A stretch of 64,000 nt of DNA from a bacterium (GTDB lineage Bacteria; Pseudomonadota; Alphaproteobacteria; Sphingomonadales; Sphingomonadaceae). The DNA lies in the NCBI GenBank assembly GCA_030824575.1, contig JAVBXL010000205.1, positions 1-64,000 on the forward strand. The letters are read 5' to 3'. A program made the translations under genes and the position numbers. Of the stretch, positions 52,330 through 61,243 are shown piece by piece. The notes beneath the pieces are model-generated. The model was not told where the DNA came from. It made no database searches and saw only the letters and a list, made by a program, of their open reading frames with translations. How positions within the stretch are numbered: the first letter of the stretch is position 1; each line of letters begins with the position of its first letter.

Positions 52330-53630
52330 AAGCGGATCGTGCCCGGGCGCATCACATGGGTACCGATATGGACGAGGATGCCCGCCAGCAGCTGCTCGCG
52401 CAGCCGGATCGTCGGTTCCGGAAAGGTTGCGAGCTCATTCGGCACGACGGTCGCGCCGAAGCGGGCATGGATCAGAAGGGTCGCAGGTTCGGCTAATCCC
52501 GCCAAGGCAAACTTCTCCTCGCAGATATGAACCGCCGGACTGCGCTTCTTGTCCGTGGACAGCGCTCCTGTCGGAACGAGCAGGCCGAGCATCAGTGGGA
52601 TCGGCCCGGACTGCGACTGCGCCTGATCGCAGTTTGCGCCCCCGCGGATCACGACGATCTGGCCTTCGGTGCGCCGCGACTGCTTCAGCTTGAACTCGTG
52701 CTCACGCAGATCACCGGCTGTCATGCCGAACTTCGCCAGCATGGCATCGTCAGCGAGCTTCGCATTGTCGAGCGGAATGACGGCACCCCAGTCCAGACGC
52801 GCGACGGCCTCGGCGGGCGGGATGGCCAGATGCAGCATGGTGTTCATCCGGGCCTTCTGGGGTGGCGTCAGCGCAGCTGCCGGCTGGAAGGTAACCGCCC
52901 GATCCCACAGCGCTTCGTCTTCAGGCACAGACGGTCGGTTAAGAATGCGATCGCTCAGAAGAGGCGCGAGAGCGGACGTAACGGCTCCCTTGCGATCATT
53001 CGGTGCATTGTCCTTGCCGAGTGCTGCCACGGCCAACAGGCTCAGAACATTGTCCAGCGCCGCGGGATAGGTGCAGATACTGCGCTGATCATCGGGAACC
53101 AGTCCACCGATAATCGCCAGCGTTTCATTGGCGGCGGCGAGTACGTCACGTTCCCAGGCGAGTAGCGCCTGAAGCTGGGGCATCGCGACGATCTGTTCGC
53201 GGATCGCCTGCCGGAGCGCATCGGCATTCCAGACACCGGCATTCCGGAACCGCGTCTTGTCGAGGGCAAGAACCGCGATAGGCCGCTTCGCGGCAGGCAG
53301 AAGTTCTTCCAAGCGCGCAGTCAATGCCGCCCGTTCATGCTCATGCGACGTCCAAAGAACCAGCAGGTAGGGGCCATGCTGATCGGGCACACATCGATCG
53401 ATGAGGCTTGCCAGTGTGTTGTAATGCTGGACGCCAGCCGGCTGCGCTTTGACAAGATGCAGGTCGCTGAACAGGATTCTGAGCCCGGCGAACAGCGCGG
53501 GTTCGGGGAGCCCGAGCGGATCGAAACGCACGCCGACACAGGGTGCCCCCAAGACGTGTAGCGCATCGACCAGCGTCGCCAGCTCAGCGGGCTCGTCATC
53601 GAGGACGATGTATCGGGCGGGCGTGAACAT
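52326..53630 (-). CDS. Receiver-like (REC) protein with large uncharacterised C-terminal domain
   Basis: A 434-residue protein. The first 130 residues look like a divergent response-regulator receiver: acidic pair in YIVLDDEP (D11, D12), phospho-acceptor candidate D56 in LFSDLHL, switch residue T94 in VLWTSHEHE and lysine K125 in LALDKTRF. The remaining 300 residues show no DNA-binding HTH or known output domain. They are helical up to about 270, then beta-rich with CDQAQSQSGPIPLMLGLLVPTG. It overlaps the kinase-like gene by four bases (ATGA), so the two act together. I do not recognise the output domain. Confidence 0.65.
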   Translation of the reverse strand: MFTPARYIVLDDEPAELATLVDALHVLGAPCVGVRFDPLGLPEPALFAGLRILFSDLHLVKAQPAGVQHYNTLASLIDRCVPDQHGPYLLVLWTSHEHERAALTARLEELLPAAKRPIAVLALDKTRFRNAGVWNADALRQAIREQIVAMPQLQALLAWERDVLAAANETLAIIGGLVPDDQRSICTYPAALDNVLSLLAVAALGKDNAPNDRKGAVTSALAPLLSDRILNRPSVPEDEALWDRAVTFQPAAALTPPQKARMNTMLHLAIPPAEAVARLDWGAVIPLDNAKLADDAMLAKFGMTAGDLREHEFKLKQSRRTEGQIVVIRGGANCDQAQSQSGPIPLMLGLLVPTGALSTDKKRSPAVHICEEKFALAGLAEPATLLIHARFGATVVPNELATFPEPTIRLREQLLAGILVHIGTHVMRPGTIRF

Positions 53631-55768
53631 CAGTGGTTCCCGAACACGAGCGCGGCGACTGCGCCGTCATAGCCGTCCGGAACTTCCGCCTGATCCATGG
53701 TTGGAAACACGAGATGGCCCTCGTTCAGATCCATGACAAGATTGGCGAAATAGAGTCCCAGGCCGCTGCCACCCGGCCGGCGTGTAAAGAATGGACTGAT
53801 CATGGTAGCCGGGTCGTCGAGAAAACCTGAGCCATTGTCAGCAACGACGATCGCGGGACCGCCTTCATAATCCGGAACGACGTTGACGAAGATTCGCCGC
53901 TCGGCCGGATCCGCGTGCCTGACCTTCACCCAGTGGACAGCATTGTCGATCAGGTTGGTAAGTGCGCCCAGTACGAGGCTTGATGCGAAGGTCGCCGTTG
54001 CATCAGGGCCGTCCTCCTCGAGCGCAGGACATTCTAGCTTGATGCCGTGCAGCCTGAATCGAAGCAGACTCAGATCGCGCGCCGTTCGCACGATGTCGCG
54101 CAGCGAGCCGGGCTTGCTCGTTGTGGTCTTCAGCAGCTGCGACGATGTTTCGAGAACACCCTGGAGCTGGCCCGCCTGGTCGCGGATCGACTCGATCGTC
54201 ATGGCGGGGTCGTTGATCGAGCCGGTGAGAACGCGGACGCCGCGTTCAACTTCGTGGAAGATCACGGCGAGCCCCGCATGCGAGACGCCCGATCGCGCGA
54301 AGTTCTCTCGCAACATGTTGTAGTCGTCTTCGATCTTGCGGATCGTGGGTTCGAGCACGTCGCCGATCCGGTGCTCGCTGGCCAGCCGTCGAAGTTCGGC
54401 CAGCGGCCCGTCTACGCCCTGCGGCACGTGCGGCGGCCCGCCCGTCAGTTCGCGGATGCGCTCCTTGTCGATGTTGCGCTCGACCTGCAGTACCCAGAGC
54501 GCACCTAGAACCAAGCGCTGGAGCCGGTCATAGGCCTCGTTCTCGACGAACCCCTCGCGGTTAGTTTTCTCGTGGAGGGCCTGGCTCTCCGCGAGGCCAA
54601 GATCGACAACGCCGATCGTGATGTTGCGACTGAGTCGCTTGGTCGGTTCGTTGACGCGTCTGAGGTCGAGGCCCAGCCAGTCGTCGCTCGGCTCACCGTA
54701 GTTGTAAACGCGCATGCTGTCGCGGTAGACCCGGACACCGCCGTTCTGGTTGAGATAGCGCTCGAGAAAGCGGGTATCGCCATAGAGCGGCAAGATCTTC
54801 CGATCGCGATCGAAGATATGGAAACGGCCCGAGATCCGGCCGATGCCGTCGATTGTCGAACTGTCAGCGGTAATGCGATGCTGACGCTTGGGCCGGGGCT
54901 GATCGATCGGATCGAGGTCGTCGGGCTCCCGCGCGGGCGGGATCTGGAAGTGCATATCGTTACGTTCGACGACACGCTTCTCCAGCTTCAGCCCCGGCAC
55001 ACCAACAAACTCATAGCGATAGTGAAGACGCTCTCCGTCGAAGTCGAACTCAAACCGGTAGGGCGCCATCTCGAGCAACTGATGGACGCCCGGCAGTGTC
55101 CCGACCCATTCGGGATGCTCGGGCACGTCGAGCCTGACTTCGAAGTCGCCCACCCGATCCCCGAACGGAGAGGCGATCGAGGTCACCTGACGGTAGAGGT
55201 CGCGTATCTCGCCCCGCGTCCATCCGTCCGACCTGAGGCGTCCCACCTTGATCAGCGTGCCGGTCGTGTCCTTGAAGACTTCAGGCGTGCGCTGTGAGAC
55301 CGTAATCTCGGCGTCGGTGAGATAGGTTTCCTTGAGCAGCTCCTCCCAGTCGAACCTAGCATGGCATTCGGACTCGCCTTCGGCTCGGGTTACAAGCTCG
55401 ATCGTGTCGCCCAACTTGTGCACCGCAAAACGTCCAACTCCCTTTTCACCCAAAGGCAGCCGACCATATTTTGGAGACCGAACATTGCCTTCGCGCTCTC
55501 GTTCGCGATGGTCATGGCCGGGCACCAGCCAGACATGCTCGATCGTGTCCAGTGACATCCCTTGGCCATTGTCACGGATGACGATGCTCGCTTCGGGCGT
55601 TCCGAGATCCTCGAAGGTAATCGTGACTTCGTCGGCGTCGGCGTCATAGGCATTCTTGACGAGTTCGAAGAGCGCAAGCCGTGGCGAACCGATCAACTGG
55701 TCGCCCAGAAGCTGAAGCAGGCGCGCCCTTGGTCTGAATGGGCGTTTGAGAACGCGATCATCGCTCAT
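53630..55768 (-). CDS. Dual-GHKL ATPase: Hsp90/MORC-like N-terminus plus histidine-kinase-like C-terminus
   Basis: A 712-residue protein with two complete GHKL sites. The first: LALFELVKNAYDADADEVTI (N39), IRDNGQGM (D66) and GEKGVGRFAVHKLG (107-120), Hsp90/MORC-like. The second: LTNLIDNAVHW (N609), VVADNGSGF (D644) and GGSGLGLYFA (666-675), as in sensor kinases. Between them a helical region holds SHAGLAVIFHEVERGVRVL, whose H505-E looks like a phospho-acceptor box. No membrane helix or sensor domain is seen, so it would be cytosolic. It is translationally coupled to the receiver protein. Inference: ligand or DNA sensing at the first ATPase is passed by phosphotransfer to D56 of the partner. 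Confidence 0.75.
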   Translation of the reverse strand: MSDDRVLKRPFRPRARLLQLLGDQLIGSPRLALFELVKNAYDADADEVTITFEDLGTPEASIVIRDNGQGMSLDTIEHVWLVPGHDHREREREGNVRSPKYGRLPLGEKGVGRFAVHKLGDTIELVTRAEGESECHARFDWEELLKETYLTDAEITVSQRTPEVFKDTTGTLIKVGRLRSDGWTRGEIRDLYRQVTSIASPFGDRVGDFEVRLDVPEHPEWVGTLPGVHQLLEMAPYRFEFDFDGERLHYRYEFVGVPGLKLEKRVVERNDMHFQIPPAREPDDLDPIDQPRPKRQHRITADSSTIDGIGRISGRFHIFDRDRKILPLYGDTRFLERYLNQNGGVRVYRDSMRVYNYGEPSDDWLGLDLRRVNEPTKRLSRNITIGVVDLGLAESQALHEKTNREGFVENEAYDRLQRLVLGALWVLQVERNIDKERIRELTGGPPHVPQGVDGPLAELRRLASEHRIGDVLEPTIRKIEDDYNMLRENFARSGVSHAGLAVIFHEVERGVRVLTGSINDPAMTIESIRDQAGQLQGVLETSSQLLKTTTSKPGSLRDIVRTARDLSLLRFRLHGIKLECPALEEDGPDATATFASSLVLGALTNLIDNAVHWVKVRHADPAERRIFVNVVPDYEGGPAIVVADNGSGFLDDPATMISPFFTRRPGGSGLGLYFANLVMDLNEGHLVFPTMDQAEVPDGYDGAVAALVFGNH

Positions 55769-55888
55769 TTACAAAGAACACCCCCGCCCGATCTGGATGC
55801 GAGTCTCGGTCAGAAACTTGCTGCCAATTCCGTGGCTAGCCGAAATGTGATGGGCTAGGAAGCGTGGTCACCCAAATCCGTCCGCCGC
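55769..55888. other. Gap between relaxase and kinase genes
   Basis: 120 bases without a gene; it should hold the promoter of the kinase/receiver pair. It marks the join between cargo and the conserved transfer backbone. Confidence 0.4.
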
Positions 55889-57850
55889 TCAACTTAACGT
55901 CGGTCCCGATCGACCACGACCGATCTGCCAGCTGATGCCGTCGGTTCGCATGACGCCCGCAGCCGTCCTGCCAATATTGCGTTCAAGTACGTCGCGCCAT
56001 GGCACCAGCGTAAAATCCCGCGACCGCTCGACAACCGCGTAGCTGCCGCTTTCGAGATCAACACGACGCGCAATCACGCCCTCGATGCGCTCGCCCATTC
56101 GGGGCGGCTCGAACGGCTTGCCGAGCCGGTCTGCGAGCCCCTTCGCGGTGTCGTGAAGTTCGCGGTGGCGCAGCGCGCCCACCGCGCCATCGCGCAGCCG
56201 AAATTTCCCGCGCTCTTCGCTGGCGAGTCGTTGCTCGATCAGCCATTGCCGCCGAGCTGCGAGCGCTGTCCTGACCTCGCGGCCAAAACCGATGTCGCGC
56301 GGGGCATGCGCGGCGCCCTCGATTTCGCGATCGAGCCAAGTCGGGGCATCCCTCGACGGAAGTTCGGCAAGAGGCGTCCGGGACAGCACCGAAAGCGTCA
56401 CCGGTCGATCACGCTGCTGGCGTTGGGCAAAGGCTTCCGCCTGCGCTAGGTGATCGTCGGAAATCTCCCAACTTCCGTCCGCCAGCCGCTCGGGCCCGGC
56501 TCCGGCGCGCCGCATCGCCTCCAGCCGGCGCACGTGGCTCGTCGCGAACGCCTCGCTGGCGCTGGGATCGTGCGCCAAGTGCAGGTCGACCGAATAGCGG
56601 CCGCCATTGGCGCGGGCGATGGCAGCGACCGTCCGATCCGCCTGTGTCGCCGACAGTTTGGTCGGCTCGATCCTGATCGTCGCGCCTTCGGGCGCGCTGG
56701 GCGTTCCGTCGCCACGTCCGACATCAACGTAATGGACGCGGCCATCGGTGCCATCGATCATCAGGTAATGGCGGTCGCGATGCTCGTCGGAAAATCCACG
56801 ATGGATCATGCGGCCGACGATCGGTTCGGAGAGCGTCGTCGTGACCACCTGCTCGACCCCGGCGCGGTCCAGCCGGCGTGCGGTCAACTCGCGCTGCATG
56901 AGGCGGACGATGTCGCCGCGCTCACCCATCCGGCGCAGCGTGTCCTCCAGCCCCTCCGCAAGCCGATAGCGACCGCCGCCGATGTCCTCGGCCAGATCCA
57001 TGGCCTTGAGTTTGCGCAAGCGCCCCGCCGCGACCGATTGCTGGAGTGGGTCGTTGTCCGCAGCTGACACTTCGCGCTCGCCGTCCATGCGGCGCAGCAA
57101 TCGCCGGTCGATTGCAGTGAGGCGCTCCTGGTCGACATCGTGGCGCAGACGCGCCTCGATTTCCTGGTCCGTGCGAGGGCCCAAGTCGAGCGTCACCAGT
57201 TCCGATGCGCGCTCGCGCAGCCCGTGTGCGATATACTCACGAGCGATGATGAGATTGTCGCCGCGATCATCGACGCCGCGCAGGACTATATGGGTGTGCG
57301 GACGCTCGGTGTTGAAGTGATCTACCGCCACCCAGTCGAGCTTCGTGCCTAGGTCCTGCTCGACCTGTGTCATCAGCCGTCGGACATAAGGCTTGAGGTC
57401 GGGATATTCGGCACCGTCCTCGGCCGAGACGATGAAGCGGAACTGGTGGCGGTCGCCGGCCGTGCGCTTGAGGAAATCATCTCCATCCGCGCGGTCGGTT
57501 TCCGGGCCGTAGAGTTCGCCCGGTAGCCCCTCGCGCGTCACCCCGTCGCGCTGGATGTAGCGCATGTGCGCACGGGCAACCTGACCCGCCTTGCCTTGGA
57601 GACGGATCAGGCTCGCCTTGACCACCGCGCGGCGACCGCGGAATCCAGCAAGCCGGTCGCGGCTCGACAGGAGCCGGCCCATGCTCGCGCCGCGCCCGAT
57701 CCGGCTGCCATCGAACCGGCGCGAGCGGACGCCGGTCCTGGTGCCGGCAAGCCGGGCGGCAGCAAGGATGCGCCCGCCATATTTGACGACCTTCTTGCCG
57801 TCCTTGCCGCGCTTGCTGCCGAGCCTGGGCTTGAAGTCGTCTTCAGACAT
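55889..57850 (-). CDS. Relaxase/mobilisation nuclease (VirD2-like, DUF3363)
   Basis: A 653-residue protein starting MSEDDFKPRLGSKRGKDGKK. A very basic N-terminus is followed by the HUH relaxase centre: FIVSAEDGAEYPDLKPYVRRLMTQVEQDLGTKLDWVAVDHFNTERPHTHIVLRG, with H178, H185 and H187 as metal ligands. The remainder matches the DUF3363 region of alphaproteobacterial relaxases. It would nick the origin of transfer. An in-frame extension to 57946 is rejected because it runs into the probable transfer origin. Confidence 0.88.
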   Translation of the reverse strand: MSEDDFKPRLGSKRGKDGKKVVKYGGRILAAARLAGTRTGVRSRRFDGSRIGRGASMGRLLSSRDRLAGFRGRRAVVKASLIRLQGKAGQVARAHMRYIQRDGVTREGLPGELYGPETDRADGDDFLKRTAGDRHQFRFIVSAEDGAEYPDLKPYVRRLMTQVEQDLGTKLDWVAVDHFNTERPHTHIVLRGVDDRGDNLIIAREYIAHGLRERASELVTLDLGPRTDQEIEARLRHDVDQERLTAIDRRLLRRMDGEREVSAADNDPLQQSVAAGRLRKLKAMDLAEDIGGGRYRLAEGLEDTLRRMGERGDIVRLMQRELTARRLDRAGVEQVVTTTLSEPIVGRMIHRGFSDEHRDRHYLMIDGTDGRVHYVDVGRGDGTPSAPEGATIRIEPTKLSATQADRTVAAIARANGGRYSVDLHLAHDPSASEAFATSHVRRLEAMRRAGAGPERLADGSWEISDDHLAQAEAFAQRQQRDRPVTLSVLSRTPLAELPSRDAPTWLDREIEGAAHAPRDIGFGREVRTALAARRQWLIEQRLASEERGKFRLRDGAVGALRHRELHDTAKGLADRLGKPFEPPRMGERIEGVIARRVDLESGSYAVVERSRDFTLVPWRDVLERNIGRTAAGVMRTDGISWQIGRGRSGPTLS

Positions 57851-57862
57851 CGGGGAAACCCA

Positions 57863-57990
57863 GAGTCTCGCGATTTTTGGCCAAAAATGGCAGATTTCCG
57901 CCAATCCTGGCGCCGCTGTCTCGCGGCGCGAAGCGCCAGTCTCCACAAAAAAGGATGTGCAGACAAAGACTTATGCAGGGTCGCGAGACA
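57863..57990. other. Candidate origin of transfer upstream of the relaxase
   Basis: This gene-free stretch holds GTCTCGCGA at 57865-57873, a near copy GTCTCGCGG at 57918-57926 and the exact inverse TCGCGAGAC at 57981-57989. It also has a perfect 16-base palindrome ATTTTTGGCCAAAAAT at 57873-57888 and a GGCGC...GCGCC stem. Placement next to the relaxase start fits an oriT, or else a relaxase-gene operator. Confidence 0.5.
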
Positions 57991-58101
57991 CTGCCTTTAT
58001 CTTGTTTCCCCTCTCTTCCTTCCTTCCCACCATCAAGGCTCAAAAAAGGGGGAGAGACGAGCGCCTTCCGACGCCGCCTCTCCCCGCGAAATCCATCTAC
58101 G

Positions 58102-58473
58102 TCAGTGCGCATGGAGCATTGCATCCCGCGCCCTGACCAGCGATCTGAACTGCCGGCATCCCATCATCCCGTGAGCCTGGCCATCGCCATCCACGAGCAT
58201 GGTGGCGCAGAACCACTTGCCATCGAGCCGCCCGCAAATCGCGATCCGATCGAGTTCGAAATCCTCGTCGTCAGCGCTTTCGTAGGTGCCGATCCAGCGT
58301 TCCTCGACCCTCGCATCCCAGCGAAAATCTGCTTCCTCAGCCTCCAGAAACCGGTGTGCCAGTGCCTCTCCGGCGCCGCGTCCGAACTCCAGTTCCAAGC
58401 CTGAGATCAGCGCCGCCATCACGCAGTCCACCACATTGGCCGACGCCGTTTCGATGCTCTGATACATGCTCAT
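58102..58473 (-). CDS. Conserved hypothetical protein of the conjugative backbone
   Basis: A 123-residue acidic protein starting MSMYQSIETASANVVDCVMAAL with GGAGGT before the start. It has ERWIGTYESADDEDFELDRIAICGRLDGKWFCATMLVDGDGQAHGMMGC. No known domain could be named. Its place between relaxase and transglycosylase genes ties it to the element backbone. It is probably cytosolic; the function is unknown. Confidence 0.65.
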   Translation of the reverse strand: MSMYQSIETASANVVDCVMAALISGLELEFGRGAGEALAHRFLEAEEADFRWDARVEERWIGTYESADDEDFELDRIAICGRLDGKWFCATMLVDGDGQAHGMMGCRQFRSLVRARDAMLHAH

Positions 58474-58520
58474 TGTGACCTCCAACGCTTTGTTCTCACC
58501 ATCGAGAACGGCGTTTGAGG

Positions 58521-58650
58521 GACGGGTGGCGGAGCGGCTGTCAGGGCCGCGGAGTGCAGCAGAGCGCCGCGAAGCGGACGTGGGGGGAACCGATTTTCGA
58601 AGAAAATTGGGGGGCACCCGCGGGCCTTGATAGCCGCTCCGCCGCCCGTC
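58521..58650. repeat. 23-bp inverted repeat with 84-base spacer
   Basis: The 23 bases at 58521-58543 match the reverse complement of 58628-58650 at 21 positions (core GGCGGAGCGGCT). The spacer contains a second small stem (ATTTTC/GAAAAT) flanked by G runs. It lies between the hypothetical and transglycosylase genes, outside coding sequence, and could form a large hairpin in RNA or single-stranded transfer DNA. Confidence 0.65.
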
Positions 58651-58705
58651 ATGCTGGGTCTATCGAGACGAGCTTCCTCCCTCTCGATCACGCGCGACAT
58701 CTCGC

Positions 58706-59317
58706 TCAATCCCGCTGCGACAGGGCGACGAACAGGGAGGGAACCGGCGTCGTGGCCGGCCGATCCGCATCACCTGTGGGTACATTCCGACGCACGACGA
58801 AGATCGACTGAGGCGAGGCTGGCCCGGCCACGACCATCGCCGGCACAGATGCCGATGGCGCGACGCTGGCGAGATAGCCGATCGTCTCCGACGGCAGCGC
58901 ACGACGCCCAGCAAGATGCTCGGCATAGCGGCCGGGGCCGGCATTATAAGCCGCGAACAGGCCCGGATAGCCGAAGCGGTCGTACATCAGCCGGAGGTAG
59001 AACGTGCCCGCCAGGATGTTGTCACGCGGGTCGTCGGGATCACTGCCAAGCCCGAGCCTAGCGCGCATCTCCTCCCATGTGCGAGGCATCAACTGCATCA
59101 GTCCGATCGCGCCAGCCGACGAACGGATCGGGCGGCCACCCAGATGCGTCCGGCCCCGGCTCTCGGCGCGCATGACGCGTTCGATCCACGCGACCGGCAC
59201 GCCGAAGCGGCTCGACGCTTCGACAATGTACGACCGCCAGCTATCGACGGATTGGGCGTGCGCCGGGCTGGCGATGGCCAGCGAAGCGATGGTGAGCCAT
59301 GATTTCAGCGCGCCCAT
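58706..59317 (-). CDS. Lytic transglycosylase (SLT family)
   Basis: A 203-residue protein starting MGALKSWLTIASLAIASPAHAQS, a clear signal peptide. The SLT domain shows WIERVMRAESRGRTHLGG with the catalytic glutamate in AES, SAGAIGLMQLMPRTWEEM and LFAAYNAGPGRY. It opens peptidoglycan for the conjugation channel (VirB1-like role). The start lies 13 bases inside the end of the upstream TraF-type gene. Confidence 0.9.
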   Translation of the reverse strand: MGALKSWLTIASLAIASPAHAQSVDSWRSYIVEASSRFGVPVAWIERVMRAESRGRTHLGGRPIRSSAGAIGLMQLMPRTWEEMRARLGLGSDPDDPRDNILAGTFYLRLMYDRFGYPGLFAAYNAGPGRYAEHLAGRRALPSETIGYLASVAPSASVPAMVVAGPASPQSIFVVRRNVPTGDADRPATTPVPSLFVALSQRD

Positions 59318-59886
59318 AGCAGCCGCGCCTTTCCGATGACGTCGGTGCCCTCGGTCACGCCGAAATAGCGCCCGTCGAACGATGCCGCTGCGTCCATCAG
59401 AAGGAAGAGCTGGCGCCCGCGCAGCCGCACGCAGCCCGACCACATCGGCATCGCACGGCCTGCGCCATCGGTGACGCGGCGCTCGGCGATCCAGCGTCCG
59501 TTGACGAAGATTTCCTGCCCCAACGCGCAGACCTCATCGCCCGCCGCAGCTGCGACGCGCTTCACCAACGGCACGTTCATCGGCAGGTAGCGGCGCGTCG
59601 CGGCGAGGCGGCGGAAGGTTTCGGGAACGCGTGCGATCACCATGTCGCCGGGTTCGGCGAGACCTTTCGGCGCGACCCAATAGAGACCGATCGGCGCGCT
59701 TGCCGAGGCATTCCACACGAGGCGCGGAGTCGGCGGGAAGGCTGCAGAGGTGAGCAGGACCGCCACGCCCGTCGCGATGATCGCAATGCGCCGTCCGAGC
59801 TTTTTTCGGCGCAGTTTCGCCGCGCGAAGTGCATCGCCCCAGGCGAGCAGCGGCGCGTCCGCGCCGCGTGCGTTGCGCCCGGTCAC
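59305..59886 (-). CDS. S26-family signal peptidase (TraF-like)
   Basis: A 193-residue protein. The GTG start at 59886 overlaps the stop of the upstream HTH gene (GTGA), which decides between many possible starts. After a basic stretch and one membrane helix (IAIIATGVAVLLTSAAFPP) come the serine motif SASAPIGLYWV and the lysine motif VPLVKRVAAAAGDEV. GRYFGVTEGTDVIGKARLLW is near the end. TraF-type peptidases process or cyclise the pilin of P-type conjugation systems. Confidence 0.88.
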   Translation of the reverse strand: MTGRNARGADAPLLAWGDALRAAKLRRKKLGRRIAIIATGVAVLLTSAAFPPTPRLVWNASASAPIGLYWVAPKGLAEPGDMVIARVPETFRRLAATRRYLPMNVPLVKRVAAAAGDEVCALGQEIFVNGRWIAERRVTDGAGRAMPMWSGCVRLRGRQLFLLMDAAASFDGRYFGVTEGTDVIGKARLLWAR

Positions 59887-60113
59887 GAGCGCGAATCCCG
59901 CGCGCCGCTGTCGCGGCTCCAGGCGTCGAGGTCGTCGATATGGTACTGGACCATGCGGGTGTGGCGGCGAAATGCCGGCCCCTTGCCATCGCGCCGCAGC
60001 CGCTTGAGCGACTTGGGCGAGATCTTGAGATAGGCTGCGGCCTGGTCCGTGGTGAGGAAGGGCGAGCCGCGTTTCGCGCGGCCCGCACGGTCGATGTCGC
60101 TGTCGTCGTGCAT
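59883..60113 (-). CDS. Small helix-turn-helix protein (excisionase/MerR-like)
   Basis: A 76-residue protein: FLTTDQAAAYLKISPKSLKRLRRDGKGPAFRRHTRMVQYHIDDLDAWS is the classical MerR/Xis-type HTH17 pattern. In this backbone it may regulate transfer or assist excision. Its stop overlaps the GTG start of the peptidase gene. Confidence 0.82.
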   Translation of the reverse strand: MHDDSDIDRAGRAKRGSPFLTTDQAAAYLKISPKSLKRLRRDGKGPAFRRHTRMVQYHIDDLDAWSRDSGARDSRS

Positions 60114-60234
60114 TGTGCTCTGGGTCCGAATCTGGCGGCGGCGAAAGTGCCGGCGCGTCCCCGAACCTCGCCAACCCGACCCGGCGGCGGGAGTGTCGAA
60201 CCGATTGCCGGTTTCGACACCCCGGCACGCGGGT

Positions 60235-60534
60235 TCAGCGGGACCAGATGAGCTTCCAGTCGGTGCCGTCGCCTTGCACGAGTTGCGCGTAGATCGGCGA
60301 AGGCAGCGAAGGGTCGTCGAGTTTCAGCGACAGGTACTCGGTGCCGGTCTCGCGCGCGGCCTTGGTCCAACCCGCGCCGATCTCAACGGCGCCGGCGAAG
60401 ACGCGGTGGTCGGGTGCCTTGTCGTTGTCGCGATCGACCGGGCGGATGGTCGCCTTGACGTTGAGAGTGAGAGTGCGGATCGAGCCCGAAAAGACCTTGG
60501 ATTCGTCGCGGGTGAAGGTTCCGATCTGTGCCAT
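60235..60534 (-). CDS. DUF736 family protein
   Basis: A 99-residue protein, MAQIGTFTRDESKVFSGSIRTLTLNVKATIRPVDRDNDKAPDHRVFAGAVEIGAGWTKAARETG..., a textbook DUF736 protein. The family is a constant member of alphaproteobacterial plasmids and integrative elements and has no proven role. The ATG chosen gives the usual length. Confidence 0.9.
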   Translation of the reverse strand: MAQIGTFTRDESKVFSGSIRTLTLNVKATIRPVDRDNDKAPDHRVFAGAVEIGAGWTKAARETGTEYLSLKLDDPSLPSPIYAQLVQGDGTDWKLIWSR

Positions 60535-60895
60535 GATGCAATGTCCTTTGCTTCTCGAAGCCGCCCCATGCGGCCTCGACGGGCGGACATCGGCGGCAGC
60601 AGGTCCGGCGCTGCACCCGCAGGGCCGAAACGCAGCGGAGGACGCGGTTAGCGGGCTTTCTTGTCCCGCGAGGAGGACGCGCACGCGTCCGGGGAAGAAA
60701 GTTCGCTTGCCGCGTTGCGGCGGCGGACGGCCTGCCGCAGGCCGCCTTGTCAGACGAGGCCAGTGGGGCGGTCGGGACGCGCGGCACGTGAGCCAGACAC
60801 GGTTCGTGTTACCCACAATCGCTATCCGGCTGTCTTGCAGGGGCGTCGGCTCCGCGATTTCCTCGCCGGAGCCGGCATCCATTCGGGGGACATGC
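60535..60895. other. Divergent control region with hairpins
   Basis: 360 bases between DUF736 (minus) and HU (plus) without a gene. It contains GGACGCG/CGCGTCC (60675-60690, two-base loop) and CGGCCTG/CAGGCCG (60728-60744, three-base loop). It may hold promoters for both genes and a protein-binding or partition site. Confidence 0.4.
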
Positions 60896-61171
60896 ATGAC
60901 CAGCAAAGACATCGCCGACAGGCTCGCCACGACGCGTGGGATCAGCAAGGCGGAGGCCCGCGAGATCGTCGCGGCGGTGCTCGACGCGATCTCGACGGGC
61001 GTTGCAAAAGGCGAAGTTTCGCTGGCCGGGTTCGGGAAATTCACGACCTCGCGGCGTGCCGCGCGTCCCGGCCGCAATCCCCGGAGCGGTGAAACGATCA
61101 TCATCGGACCGTCCTGCCGCGTCTCGTTCCGCGCGGCCAAGGGACTCAAGGACCGGGTGTCCGGTAATTAG
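60896..61171 (+). CDS. HU-family DNA-binding protein
   Basis: A 91-residue HU/IHF protein: MTSKDIADRLATTRGISKAEAREIVAAVLDAISTGVAKGEVSLAGFGKFTTSRRAARPGRNPRSGETI..., with the conserved F-G-F and RxGRNPxTG-like loop that bends DNA. An ATG four bases upstream (60892) is out of frame. A strong terminator follows. It probably organises element DNA at replication or transfer. Confidence 0.93.
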   Translation: MTSKDIADRLATTRGISKAEAREIVAAVLDAISTGVAKGEVSLAGFGKFTTSRRAARPGRNPRSGETIIIGPSCRVSFRAAKGLKDRVSGN

Positions 61172-61243
61172 ATGCGCCGCGCGCCGAGCCAGCCAGGCGA
61201 GGCGCGCGGCGCGAAATATTTGAGACCTCGGGTCGCGCCGAGG

